From assembly GCA_018667335.1 (NCBI GenBank), contig JABIVD010000060.1, positions 62,001-126,000 on the forward strand: a stretch of 64,000 nt of DNA, read 5' to 3'. Under the pieces are notes generated by a model, which worked only from the letters and a program-made list of their open reading frames with translations, had not been told where the DNA came from and ran no database searches. The DNA is from Rhodospirillaceae bacterium. GTDB taxonomy: Bacteria > Pseudomonadota > Alphaproteobacteria > UBA6615. The translations under genes and the position numbers were made by a program. This document shows, piece after piece, positions 32,807 to 40,584 of the stretch. Position 1 is the first letter of the stretch, and each line of letters begins with the position of its first letter.

Positions 32807-32880
32807 GCGCAAGAATTCTTGAAGCGAGGCGTATCGGCCGTTTTGGTCGCCGGAAGTTGGCGGACCCGCGGCGTGCCTGC

Positions 32881-33273
32881 CTACTTGGGTGCGTTGAACT
32901 CGATCGCCCGGATGTGCCAGGGGCCGGAGGCCTCGACCTGGAACTTCAGTTTGCCCGGACGCGAGAACGGCAGCTTGCCGACCATCGGCGGCGAATCGTC
33001 GCCGTCGCGCGATTGCGGAGCACTTGCAACCAGCTTGCTGTTATTCGTCGGATCGAGGACCGTCACCTGGAAGGCCCCGCCGGTTGCGCGCCAGGAAATT
33101 TCGATCCGCCCGTTGGTCTCGAATTCGATTGTGGACTTGCTGTCGGCGGCGCGCTCTTCGAAGACAAGCTTCGTGGCCTGTGCAACGGCGCCGGACGCCG
33201 AGAATCCGGCGATTGCGACGGCGAATGCCAGGGTGAGTACAATGGCGTGGATGTTTTTAGAAAGACTGTGCAT
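32881..33273 (-). CDS. Small secreted protein of unknown function
   Basis: A 130-residue protein with a clear Sec signal peptide (MHSLSKNIHAIVLTLAFAVA, cleavage near GAVA-QA at about residue 32). The mature part is a beta-rich domain of about 98 residues: LVFEERAADSKSTIEFETNG, RIEISWRATGGAFQVTVLD and GKLKFQVEASGPWHIRAIEF. The strand pattern could be a small beta sandwich. I do not recognise the family. The ATG at 33273 lies about 200 bases downstream of the tRNA-Arg gene on the same strand. Confidence 0.7.
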   Translation of the reverse strand: MHSLSKNIHAIVLTLAFAVAIAGFSASGAVAQATKLVFEERAADSKSTIEFETNGRIEISWRATGGAFQVTVLDPTNNSKLVASAPQSRDGDDSPPMVGKLPFSRPGKLKFQVEASGPWHIRAIEFNAPK

Positions 33274-33469
33274 TGGCTTCGCTCTCAGGTTGTTTCGTTC
33301 CCTACGTGTCGCGGATTGTCGCGACCTGACGTGCTCCGAAGAGCTAATAACCAGCGCGTATGATAGTACCGGAATGGTTGTGCGCAAAATGGTTAACGTG
33401 TGGTCGTAAAACTTCCGAGACAAAAATACGGGTTCTGTCACAATAAAGAAGCAAGTAGCGTGCCAAGAA

Positions 33470-33546
33470 TGGCGCGCCCGGCAGGATTCGAACCTGCGAC
33501 CCTCGGCTTCGGAAGCCGATACTCTATCCAGCTGAGCTACGGGCGC
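33470..33546 (-). tRNA. tRNA-Arg (anticodon CCG)
   Basis: On the minus strand the cloverleaf reads GCGCCCG acceptor, D-loop AGCTCAGCTGGATAGAG, anticodon stem TCGGC with loop TTCCGAA, and GCAGG/TTCGAATCC T-arm. The matching acceptor CGGGCGC is followed by a discriminator G and encoded CCA at 33470-33472. The anticodon is CCG, reading the Arg codon CGG. The length is 77 bases. Confidence 0.97.
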
Positions 33547-33686
33547 GTCACGGGCGGGAGAATTGCGCCAAAGGGCGCGAAGGTCAAGCAAAGCTGCATT
33601 GCCCAACACATTGCCGGGGCGCCTTTTGCGCCCCATATTGTCGCAAATAGTTAATATCGGTGTCTTTAGAGACGGGAGAATCGAGA

Positions 33687-34109
33687 ATGAGCGGCGACGG
33701 CGAGTCCAAAATTGAGAAAACCGACGAGGAATGGCGGCGTGAGTTGACGCCCGAACAGTACCAAATTACCCGTCAGGCCGGCACGGAGCCGGCGTTTTCC
33801 GGAAAATACAATGATTCAAAGGATCCCGGCACGTTTCATTGCGTGTGCTGCGACACGCCGTTGTTCAAATCCGGTGAAAAATTCGATTCCGGCACCGGTT
33901 GGCCGAGTTTCTGGCAACCCGTGACCGAAGAAGCGGTCGAGACCCGGACAGATCGTGCCTATGGGATGGTGCGAAATGAGGTGGTCTGCAGCAAATGCGA
34001 CGCGCATCTCGGTCATGTGTTCCCCGATGGCCCGCCACCCACCGGACTGCGCTATTGCATGAACTCGGCCTCGCTGGATCTGAAATCCGAGGACGACAGC
34101 GCGGACTAG
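33687..34109 (+). CDS. msrB: Peptide-methionine (R)-S-oxide reductase
   Basis: A 140-residue MsrB, which reduces R-methionine sulfoxide in proteins using thioredoxin. The catalytic Cys124 is in RYCMNSASL. Structural zinc ligands are at Cys52/Cys55 (HCVCC) and Cys101/Cys104 ([12 protein letters not shown]). The [11 protein letters not shown] block is also diagnostic. I chose ATG 33687, after a GGGAG ribosome site, rather than the TTG-type start 27 bases upstream. The stop overlaps the stop of the convergent hydrolase gene by four bases. Catalytic Cys, not Sec, is encoded. Confidence 0.96.
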   Translation: MSGDGESKIEKTDEEWRRELTPEQYQITRQAGTEPAFSGKYNDSKDPGTFHCVCCDTPLFKSGEKFDSGTGWPSFWQPVTEEAVETRTDRAYGMVRNEVVCSKCDAHLGHVFPDGPPPTGLRYCMNSASLDLKSEDDSAD

Positions 34110-35098
34110 CGTTTCGAAAACCGCAAATGCGGGTTGCCCGCATCCGCGCCCGACGGCAATTTTTGCGCCGGGTCTTCGATCCAGCTCAGGATATCACGTA
34201 ACACTATGTCGCTCTGTAGATCGCGGAGCAGCATGTGATAGCCGTCTGCATACACGGCGATCCGACGCTGGCTGTCCGGGGCATGGGGCAAGTCGGCGAG
34301 CATCTGCTGTGATGCCTCGGGCGGCACGATGTCGTCATTGGCGCCATACAAAATCAGCGCGGGTGCGTCGAAGGTCGCCGCCGCGTCGAGCGCCTCGTCC
34401 ATCAGGTTGACGATTCCCCAGATCGAATCGACCCGCGTGTTCTTGATCACCAGCGGATCCCGGCCGAGCGCACGCAGCATCTCGACATTGTCCGACGGGC
34501 TACGCTCGATGCCCTGGCCGGTGAGCGGCATCCACGGCATGGTGTGCGCGAACAGCCACAGGCTCATGCTTTGATAGAAGGGCATCGTTGCCCGGCCCCA
34601 CACCGCCGGTGCCACGAGGATCAGCCCGTCCGTCTCGAGCGCCGCGTCCGACCAGGCCGACATCAGGACGGCCCCGCCCATGCTCTCGCCCATCGCATAT
34701 ACCCGTGCGCCGGGATGGGCCGCGCGGGCCGCCGTGATCGCGGCGCGTGCGTCGGCGCGCAGCTGTTCGCCGCCGGGCCAGTCTCCGGCCTGATCCGATG
34801 CCCCAAAACCGCGCTGGTCATAGGCGATCGTCGCGATTCCGTTCTCGGCCAGGCGCGGACCGATTTCGCCGAACGCGTTCGAGTAATCGTTGAACCCGTG
34901 CAGGGTCACGATCACGGCGTGCGGTGTGGTGTCGGGCAGCCAGCGCCGCAGCGGCAGCCGGGTGCCGTCGGGTGTGACAAAATGGGTTTTCGTGAGGGTC
35001 GGCGGCATCGGCGTCTCGGCGAAGGGCCCCGGATCCTGGATGCGCGGGGCGCAGGCCGCCAGGAACGCGGCCAAGAACAGAGTGTAGCGGAACCTCAT
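34106..35098 (-). CDS. Alpha/beta hydrolase lipoprotein (monoacylglycerol lipase-like)
   Basis: A 330-residue alpha/beta hydrolase. The start [19 protein letters not shown] is a lipoprotein signal with lipobox LAAC, so it is lipid-anchored in the envelope. The fold shows [15 protein letters not shown], the nucleophile elbow [11 protein letters not shown] with catalytic Ser, Asp in [13 protein letters not shown] and His in [11 protein letters not shown]. This is the arrangement of bacterial monoacylglycerol lipases/lysophospholipases. The ABC ATPase gene ends just upstream, so both may be cotranscribed. Confidence 0.88.
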   Translation of the reverse strand: MRFRYTLFLAAFLAACAPRIQDPGPFAETPMPPTLTKTHFVTPDGTRLPLRRWLPDTTPHAVIVTLHGFNDYSNAFGEIGPRLAENGIATIAYDQRGFGASDQAGDWPGGEQLRADARAAITAARAAHPGARVYAMGESMGGAVLMSAWSDAALETDGLILVAPAVWGRATMPFYQSMSLWLFAHTMPWMPLTGQGIERSPSDNVEMLRALGRDPLVIKNTRVDSIWGIVNLMDEALDAAATFDAPALILYGANDDIVPPEASQQMLADLPHAPDSQRRIAVYADGYHMLLRDLQSDIVLRDILSWIEDPAQKLPSGADAGNPHLRFSKR

Positions 35099-35105
35099 AC
35101 AGAAC

Positions 35106-36107
35106 TCATGCAGCGTTCGTGTCGCCCCGGGTCAGGGCCAGGAACACGTCTTCCAGGTCGGGCTCCTCGGTCGACAGGTCGGCCACCGCCAGGCCGGCTG
35201 TCGACACGGCATCGAGAATTTCGTGCACCTCCGTCTCGCGGGTGCGGTAGCGGAAGATCAGGGTGCGGGGGTCGGTAAGCTCCACGTTGAACGGCTGCAG
35301 ATTGTCCGGCAGTGCTGCGAGCTCCGAGGTGAGCACGATACGCAGCTCCTTGTTATCGAGCCGCTCGACCAGCGCGCGGGTCTCGTCACAGGCGATCACC
35401 TGGCCTTCGTTGATGATCGCGATGCGGTCGCAGAGCTCTTCGGCCTCTTCCAGATAATGGGTGGTCAGGACGACGGTGGTGCCGTTGTCGTTGAGTTCGC
35501 GCACGAAGGCCCACAGGGACTGGCGCAGTTCGATGTCCACGCCGGCGGTCGGCTCGTCGAGCACCAGCACGGGCGGGTTGTGCACCAGCGCCTTGGCCAC
35601 CAGCAGGCGGCGTCGCATGCCGCCCGACAGGGAGCGGGAATAGGCTTCCGCCTTGTCGGCCAGCCCGACCCGTTCGAGGATCTCGGCGGTGCGTCGCTCG
35701 GCCGGCGGCACGCCGTAGAAACCGGCCTGCACCTCGAGCATCTCGCGCGGGCTGAAGAAGGCGTCGAGGTTGAGTTCCTGGGGCACCACGCCGATCGCCG
35801 CGCGCGCCTGGCGCGGTTCGCGGTCGATGTCGATACCCCAGACCTTGGCGGTTCCGCCGGTCTTGATCACCAGGCCGGCGAGGATATTGATGAAGGTCGA
35901 CTTGCCGGCGCCGTTCGGCCCCAGCAGGCCGAAAATGCGGCCGCGCGGCACCTCCAGGTCGACCGATTTGAGGGCGTGCACCCGGCCCCCGCCGTCGGCC
36001 CGATAGGTCTTGTCCACGCCCACGGCCGAGATCGCGAGATCCGGCAACGCATCCTGGGTTGTGTCCGCATCCGGGCCGGGTTGTGGCGGTGTGTCGTAGG
36101 GCGTCAT
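35106..36107 (-). CDS. ABC-2 type transporter ATP-binding protein
   Basis: A 333-residue ATPase. Walker A is GPNGAGKST, the signature SLSGGMRRRL, Walker B VLVLDEPTAGVD and the H-loop VVLTTHYLEEAEEL. An extended C-terminal domain (about 250-333) contains TSELAALPDNLQPFNVEL and FRYRTRETEVHEI, as in drug or polysaccharide exporters with DUF4162-like tails. The Pro-rich first 25 residues are not conserved. No permease gene lies beside it: the downstream neighbour is the lipase. The partner must be encoded elsewhere or upstream of another locus. Confidence 0.88.
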   Translation of the reverse strand: MTPYDTPPQPGPDADTTQDALPDLAISAVGVDKTYRADGGGRVHALKSVDLEVPRGRIFGLLGPNGAGKSTFINILAGLVIKTGGTAKVWGIDIDREPRQARAAIGVVPQELNLDAFFSPREMLEVQAGFYGVPPAERRTAEILERVGLADKAEAYSRSLSGGMRRRLLVAKALVHNPPVLVLDEPTAGVDIELRQSLWAFVRELNDNGTTVVLTTHYLEEAEELCDRIAIINEGQVIACDETRALVERLDNKELRIVLTSELAALPDNLQPFNVELTDPRTLIFRYRTRETEVHEILDAVSTAGLAVADLSTEEPDLEDVFLALTRGDTNAA

Positions 36108-36177
36108 GGCGGGCGTTTCGCTCGGGGCGTAATCGGGTTTCGGAAGATGTTGTCGCGATCAGGCGCTTCGCCTATGT

Positions 36178-36438
36178 ATGGCGTCCACGCGCGTGGCACA
36201 ACCGCCCGCGCAGGATGATGAAGCCGATCCAGGGAGTTCGCCGACCATGCAGCCGCCCGAAATCATCGAGGTCGACAGCCGCGAGATCGCCTGTGACGGC
36301 GGCGGCGGAGCACTCGGCCACCCGCGTGTGTTCCTGAACATGGGCGAGAAGAAAGAGATCGACTGCCCCTATTGCGGGCGCCAGTTCGCATTGTCTGCCC
36401 CCGGGTCTGCCGACGCGCCCGCGTCCGCCGGGCATTGA
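36178..36438 (+). CDS. CHCC-type zinc-finger protein (NDUFS6-like)
   Basis: An 86-residue protein with the zf-CHCC domain. It reads [21 protein letters not shown], then DCPYCGRQF; the ligands are Cys, His, Cys and Cys in that order. The homologous mitochondrial subunit NDUFS6 is part of complex I, and alphaproteobacteria carry this small protein. The ATG at 36178 gives a short disordered N-terminus. The TGA overlaps the TTG of the next gene. Confidence 0.85.
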   Translation: MASTRVAQPPAQDDEADPGSSPTMQPPEIIEVDSREIACDGGGGALGHPRVFLNMGEKKEIDCPYCGRQFALSAPGSADAPASAGH

Positions 36439-36998
36439 TCACACCCGACCCGTCGCTTCCCGCACCGCTCGTGACCGGGCGCCTGTCGCTTGTGCCCGTC
36501 GGCCGCGACCTGGCGCGCGCGCTTCTGTCTGACCGCAGGGCGGCGGCCGAGCTGGCCGGCGGTGCCATCCACCGCGATTTCCCCGACCCGGACCTGGCGG
36601 CCAAGCTGCCCGCCTTTGCCCAGCGTCTCGATGATGCGGCCAATCCCGCATTGGGCCACACCGCACCGCTCGACCCGGCCGGCTGGGGGCTGTGGCTGTT
36701 CCGTTACAACACCGAACGCATGATCGTCGGCGCCGCGACCTTCACCGGCCCGCCCAACGCGTCGGGTGAGGTCGAACTCGGCTATCAGATCGTTCCGGCC
36801 CATCGCCGCCGCGGCCTCACGGCCGAGGGCTGCGCGGCGCTCGTCACCTGGGCGTTCCGTGACAGCGCCACCACGGCCGTGATCGCCGATTGCGCGGACG
36901 ACAACGTGGCCTCGGTCCGCACCCTGCAGAAGCTGGGCTTCACCCAGGAGCGCGCCGTGCGCGAGCGTTTCTTCTGGCGCCTGCCCCGTCCTACATGA
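36435..36998 (+). CDS. GNAT acetyltransferase, RimJ-like
   Basis: A GNAT of about 187 residues. It shows [41 protein letters not shown] (acetyl-CoA loop RRRGLT) and [20 protein letters not shown]. The RimJ/RimL subgroup acetylates protein N-termini, but single proteins of this type have many substrates. The TTG at 36435 overlaps the stop of the zinc-finger gene; a GTG near 36471 would give a start directly before TGRLSL and is also possible. Confidence 0.8.
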   Translation: MITPDPSLPAPLVTGRLSLVPVGRDLARALLSDRRAAAELAGGAIHRDFPDPDLAAKLPAFAQRLDDAANPALGHTAPLDPAGWGLWLFRYNTERMIVGAATFTGPPNASGEVELGYQIVPAHRRRGLTAEGCAALVTWAFRDSATTAVIADCADDNVASVRTLQKLGFTQERAVRERFFWRLPRPT

Positions 36999-37050
36999 GG
37001 ACCCGCATGGAGGTCCCGCCTGAAAACCCCGTAAGGGTCGGCAATTTCGA

Positions 37051-37488
37051 CTAGGGGTCGGGCGGCAGGCTGACATGCCCGGCGGCGTCGATCTCCATCC
37101 CCGGGTTCCACGCCACCTCCCACAGATGCCCGTCCGGGTCGGCGAAATAGCCCGAATAACCGCCCCAGAAGGCTTCCTCGGCAGGCTTGGTGATGCGCGC
37201 GCCGGCCCGTTCGGCCAGCGCCAGAACCGCGTCGACTTCGTCGCGGGTCCGGGTGTTGTAGGCGAGTGCGACGCCCCGGAAACCGGCACCGTCGGAATCA
37301 GGAAGCCCGGCATCCGCGGCCAGCGCCGCGCGGCCATACAGCCCGAACACCACGCCCGCGGCCTGGAAGAACACGACCTCGCCGCTGCCCAGGGTCGAGG
37401 GGGTCCAGCCCAGCCCGTCTGCATAGAAGGCCCGGCTGCGGTCGAGGTCGGCGACCCCGAGGGTGATGAGGCTGAGGCGTTGTTCCAT
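37051..37488 (-). CDS. VOC (glyoxalase/dioxygenase) superfamily protein
   Basis: A 145-residue protein of two beta-alpha-beta-beta-beta modules. The first reads LITLGVADLDRSRAFYADGLG and FFQAAGVVFGLYG. The second reads ALAYNTRTRDEVDAVLAL and GGYSGYFADPDGHLWEVAWNP, where Glu of WEVAWNP is a usual metal ligand. Related proteins act as glyoxalases, fosfomycin-resistance enzymes or dioxygenases; the reaction is unknown here. The gene is divergent from the GST gene and its start is 46 bases from the palindromic site, so both may share a regulator. Confidence 0.85.
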   Translation of the reverse strand: MEQRLSLITLGVADLDRSRAFYADGLGWTPSTLGSGEVVFFQAAGVVFGLYGRAALAADAGLPDSDGAGFRGVALAYNTRTRDEVDAVLALAERAGARITKPAEEAFWGGYSGYFADPDGHLWEVAWNPGMEIDAAGHVSLPPDP

Positions 37489-37534
37489 GGGTTGGTCTCT
37501 CGGCTTGGTTGCGTTTCCAAGCGTAACATCGCGG

Positions 37535-37556
37535 ACAGACCGGTCTGTTCTATAAT
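37535..37556 (+). promoter_or_regulatory. GST promoter with palindromic TetR-type operator
   Basis: ACAGACCGGTCTGT (37535-37548) is a perfect 14-bp palindrome, two bases before TATAAT (37551-37556), a consensus -10 box. The GST ATG is 40 bases further. The AGACC-GGTCT core is typical of TetR-family operators such as those of NemR. A regulator bound here would block polymerase. No TetR gene is in the window. Confidence 0.72.
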
Positions 37557-37596
37557 GCAGGCGAGACATCCAGTGACGCTGCAGGAGATCGAACCA

Positions 37597-38229
37597 ATGG
37601 CCGACTACACGCTCTATGGGCACCCGCGTTCGGGCAACGCCTACAAGACCGCGCTGATGCTGGCGCTGACCGGCACCGCCTATGACTTCGAACTGGTCGA
37701 CATCGCGGGCGGCGGCAACCTCGAGGCCGCGTATCTCGAGGTCAATCCGCTCGGCAAGGTGCCCGCACTGCGCCATGGCGATATTCTCCTGCGCCAGAGC
37801 CATGACACGCTGCGCTACCTGATCGAACAGACCGGCCAGTTCGGGCCCGCGGGCTGGGACGAGGAGGCGCGGATGGGTGACTGGGTCGGCTTCGCGGTGG
37901 ATTTCTTCGGCTACGGCCTCGCCCGGCTGCGTTTCGAGCTCCTGTTCGGCGCCGGCCCGGGGCCGGTCTTCGACTACTTCAAGAAGGTCGCGGACCGCGG
38001 CCTCGGCATCATCGAGCCCCACCTGGCGGCCCATGACTGGCTGGTCGGCGACCGGCCGACGATCGCCGACATCGCCTGCTACCCGGTCTCGTCCTTCCTG
38101 GTGGATGCCGGCTACGACGCGGCGGACTTCCCGGGCATGGTCGCCTGGCAGGAACGGTTCAAGGCGCTGCCGGGCTTCGGCACCCAGCTCGACCTGATGC
38201 CGTCGGACAACTGGCCGCCACAGAAATAA
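37597..38229 (+). CDS. Glutathione S-transferase family protein
   Basis: A 210-residue GST. The thioredoxin-like N-terminal domain (1-80) has MADYTLYGHPRSGNAYKTALM and NPLGKVPALRHGDILLRQSHDTLRYL, with Ser in SGNAYK and Gln-Ser near residue 72 as the usual glutathione contacts. The helical C-terminal domain has HDWLVGDRPTIADIACYPVSS with the conserved Asp of the folding motif. Such enzymes detoxify electrophiles or act as reductases. The promoter carries the palindrome at 37535, so expression is probably induced by a ligand of a TetR-type repressor. Confidence 0.92.
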   Translation: MADYTLYGHPRSGNAYKTALMLALTGTAYDFELVDIAGGGNLEAAYLEVNPLGKVPALRHGDILLRQSHDTLRYLIEQTGQFGPAGWDEEARMGDWVGFAVDFFGYGLARLRFELLFGAGPGPVFDYFKKVADRGLGIIEPHLAAHDWLVGDRPTIADIACYPVSSFLVDAGYDAADFPGMVAWQERFKALPGFGTQLDLMPSDNWPPQK

Positions 38230-38305
38230 AAGCCGCGAATAGATAGCTCCAAATGTCGGGAGTTTTTGCGGTTCCTTAACCACAAGCTGCCAGTCTGTGC
38301 CGATC

Positions 38306-38755
38306 ATGGGCGCAGTCCACATATTTCGCGGCGATCCGGCCAACAAGGACCCGTTCCTGGAGGATTTCTTCCGGGACATGTCGCCCGCGCTCGCCCGCAG
38401 CTTCACCGACGAGCAGCTGCGCGAGATCAAGATGCAGTTCGGTGCCCGCGAACGCGGCGCCCACAGCGTCGATCTGCGCTTCTCGATTCCACTGCTGCGC
38501 CGCTATGTGGTGCTGCTGATCGGCCGCGAGCGGCGCACGCGCCGCCGGCGCATGAAGGACCGGGCGAGCTTTCCCCTGGCGACGGTCGGTAACCTCGCCG
38601 TCGCGGTCGTGCTCCTGGTGCTGATCTCGATTCCCGTCGCGATGGGCGTGCTCGGTGTGTCCCTCACCGCCGGTGTCGACCCGGTGGAGGCGGTGAGCCC
38701 CGGCCTGATCGAGAGCCTGCGCGAGCAGATCGTCCTGCTGATCAAGGCGATCTAG
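38306..38755 (+). CDS. Membrane protein of unknown function
   Basis: A 149-residue protein. The N-terminal half is soluble and acidic (FRGDPANKDPFLEDFFRDMS), then comes a stretch LRFSIPLLRRYVVLLIGRERR and one strong membrane helix (LATVGNLAVAVVLLVLISIP). The last 40 residues are amphipathic. I do not recognise the family. GTG 38297 is an alternative start. It is convergent with the methyltransferase gene. Confidence 0.6.
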   Translation: MGAVHIFRGDPANKDPFLEDFFRDMSPALARSFTDEQLREIKMQFGARERGAHSVDLRFSIPLLRRYVVLLIGRERRTRRRRMKDRASFPLATVGNLAVAVVLLVLISIPVAMGVLGVSLTAGVDPVEAVSPGLIESLREQIVLLIKAI

Positions 38756-38777
38756 ACAAGGCGGCTACCGCCCGAAG

Positions 38778-39659
38778 TTAACCGTCCGCGTGTTGGGCGA
38801 TGACGACCAGCTCCTTGCCGGGCAGGTCTTCGGGCGCGGCGCTGATCTGCGCATAGTCCCGGGGTGTGCCGGAATAGGGCTCGGTCATGTAGCGCAGGGT
38901 GAAGCCGTAGTCGGCCACGTTGCGGTCGAAGAACTCCGCCGTCAGCGACGTCACATGCTCCTGGCTGATCATTGCAGCACCCAGCTGCATGGCCGTCGGG
39001 CCGCTGCCGTTCGGGATCACCATCACCAGGGTGCCGCCTGGGGTCAGCAGCCGCGCGAACAGGCGGAAGGCGACCTTCAGGTCGGGCAGATGTTCGAGCA
39101 CATGGTTGGTAAAGATCACGTCGTAGGAATTGTCCGGCACCGCGTCGATCTGGGCGTATTCCTCGAGGATATCGAGGTCCAGATGCTCGCGTCCGAACGA
39201 CGCGCGGGGCCGCGAATATTCGAACCCGGTCACGTCGTAGCCGGCCTCGCGGAACTGGGCCAGCGTGTAGCCCCACGAGCAGCCGAATTCCAGCAGGGTC
39301 TTGCCGCCGAAGCCTTTGACGAACTCCACCTTCTCGCTGAAGTCCCAGCGCGAACCCTTGAATTTCGACGCCTTGGCCGCAGCCAGCACCTCCATCGTCG
39401 GCAGGTCGGTGGCCGGGGTGGCGGCGGTGTTGTAGCGGGTCTCGTAATATTTGCGCGCGGCCTCGGGCTCGTCCTTGGGGGTGCGGAACAGCAGCTTGCA
39501 GTTGGTGCAGCGGCGCAGCGCGAGGATCAGCTTCTCCCGGCCGACCAGCTCCGACGTGGCGTTGTCGCAATAGGGGCAGGTCCGGGGCTGGCCGGCGAGC
39601 ATGCGGCCGACGCACCACAGCGCGAAGCGAATATTGTCGGGTTTCAGTTGAGCGAGCAT
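38778..39659 (-). CDS. SAM-dependent methyltransferase with N-terminal zinc-ribbon-like motif
   Basis: A 293-residue protein. Residues 25-60 contain CPYC and CTNC, spaced like a small zinc ribbon. The methyltransferase domain follows: LLEFGCSWGYTLAQFREAGY as SAM loop, VTGFEYSRPRASFG, DVIFTNHVLEHLPDL and LTPGGTLVMVIPNG. Proteins of this two-part layout, with a CxxC pair before a Methyltransf_23-like domain, are usually linked to cell-surface or secondary metabolism. The substrate is unknown. The start ATG 39659 is preceded by an in-frame TTG which I consider less likely. Confidence 0.82.
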   Translation of the reverse strand: MLAQLKPDNIRFALWCVGRMLAGQPRTCPYCDNATSELVGREKLILALRRCTNCKLLFRTPKDEPEAARKYYETRYNTAATPATDLPTMEVLAAAKASKFKGSRWDFSEKVEFVKGFGGKTLLEFGCSWGYTLAQFREAGYDVTGFEYSRPRASFGREHLDLDILEEYAQIDAVPDNSYDVIFTNHVLEHLPDLKVAFRLFARLLTPGGTLVMVIPNGSGPTAMQLGAAMISQEHVTSLTAEFFDRNVADYGFTLRYMTEPYSGTPRDYAQISAAPEDLPGKELVVIAQHADG

Positions 39660-39755
39660 GGGCAATTGATCACATATGAGGCGGGATTTGACAATGCGGT
39701 AGGGCCGTATGCGGCCTGGGGTTTGACCGGGGTTGTGGTGCCTGGAATTTCCCCC

Positions 39756-40508
39756 TTAGAAATTCTCCGTCCAGGGCCGCAGATCCAGCTCGTGGGTCCA
39801 CGCACTGCGCGGCTGGGCGTGCACCTGCCAGAAGGCCTCGGCGATGGCATCGGGGTCGAGCATGTTGTCGTCTTGCCCCAAGGCGTCGAGTTCCGCGGCG
39901 CGCTCGGCGAACCCCTGGCGGATCTTCTCCCCGTCGATCGCTCCGTCCACAATGATGTGGGCCACATGCACGCCCTGGGGCCCGTACTCCCTGGCTGCCG
40001 ACTGGGCGACCATGCGCAGCCCCGCCTTGGCCGCGGCGAACGCCGCGTGACCGTTGGCCCCGCGTAGCGATCCGGTTGCACCTGTAAAGAGAAGCGACCC
40101 GCCGCCGGCAGCTGCCATGCGTTGGGTCGCCTCGCGGCTGACCAGGAACCCGCCGAAGCATGACACCCGCCAGAGATGCTCGAACATCCAGGCCTCGGTC
40201 TCGGCCAGCGGGTGGCGGACGTTGGCGCCGGGGTTGAACGTCACACTTCTGATCGGGGCGTGCGCGGCTTCCGCCGCATCGAACAGCGCGGTGACCTCGT
40301 CTTCCTTGCGCACATCCAGCACATGCACCGAGGCGGAACCGCCCGCGGCGATGATCTCGTCCCGGCGTTCGGCCAGACGTTCTTCCGTGCGACCGGCGAG
40401 CACCGTGTGCAGCCCGCCGGCGGCAAACCTGCGCGCGACGGCGGCCCCGGTGCCCCGTTCGGCGCCGACGCCGATGATGATGGCTGATCCGCCTGATCCG
40501 TCTGCCAT
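39756..40508 (-). CDS. Short-chain dehydrogenase/reductase family protein lacking the catalytic tyrosine
   Basis: A 250-residue Rossmann protein. It has the variant nucleotide-binding motif GVGAERGTGAAVARRF and the Lys of the active site in AAFAAAKAGLRMVAQ. The catalytic Tyr of YxxxK is replaced by Phe in AFAAAK. The Ser in SLLFTGATGSLRG is present. A family of SDR-like proteins with this same substitution (HVAHIIVDGAIDG-type end) is common in proteobacteria and may not be a classical oxidoreductase. It is divergent from polA. Confidence 0.82.
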   Translation of the reverse strand: MADGSGGSAIIIGVGAERGTGAAVARRFAAGGLHTVLAGRTEERLAERRDEIIAAGGSASVHVLDVRKEDEVTALFDAAEAAHAPIRSVTFNPGANVRHPLAETEAWMFEHLWRVSCFGGFLVSREATQRMAAAGGGSLLFTGATGSLRGANGHAAFAAAKAGLRMVAQSAAREYGPQGVHVAHIIVDGAIDGEKIRQGFAERAAELDALGQDDNMLDPDAIAEAFWQVHAQPRSAWTHELDLRPWTENF

Positions 40509-40584
40509 GGAATATCCCCCGTTTTCTGCCGAACACCGGCATCCCGGCCTGTCTGGGCGTGTTGAATTACGTTAAAACTAGTGC

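Noticed and set aside
33273-33636. Open frame on the minus strand containing PVAQLDRVSASEAEGRRFESCRARH upstream of the small secreted protein
   Set aside because: This phrase is the well-known false translation of a tRNA gene; the tRNA-Arg lies exactly there. The true start is the ATG at 33273 before the signal peptide. The quoted word is longer than a motif only because it is the spurious translation itself.
36435-36998. Frame starting at 36372 as the GNAT start
   Set aside because: The first 21 codons overlap the zinc-finger gene antiphase and encode an Arg-rich stretch unlike the family.
38230-38300. ctcc/ggag hairpin with a T-run after the GST gene as terminator
   Set aside because: The stem is only four base pairs; too weak to claim.
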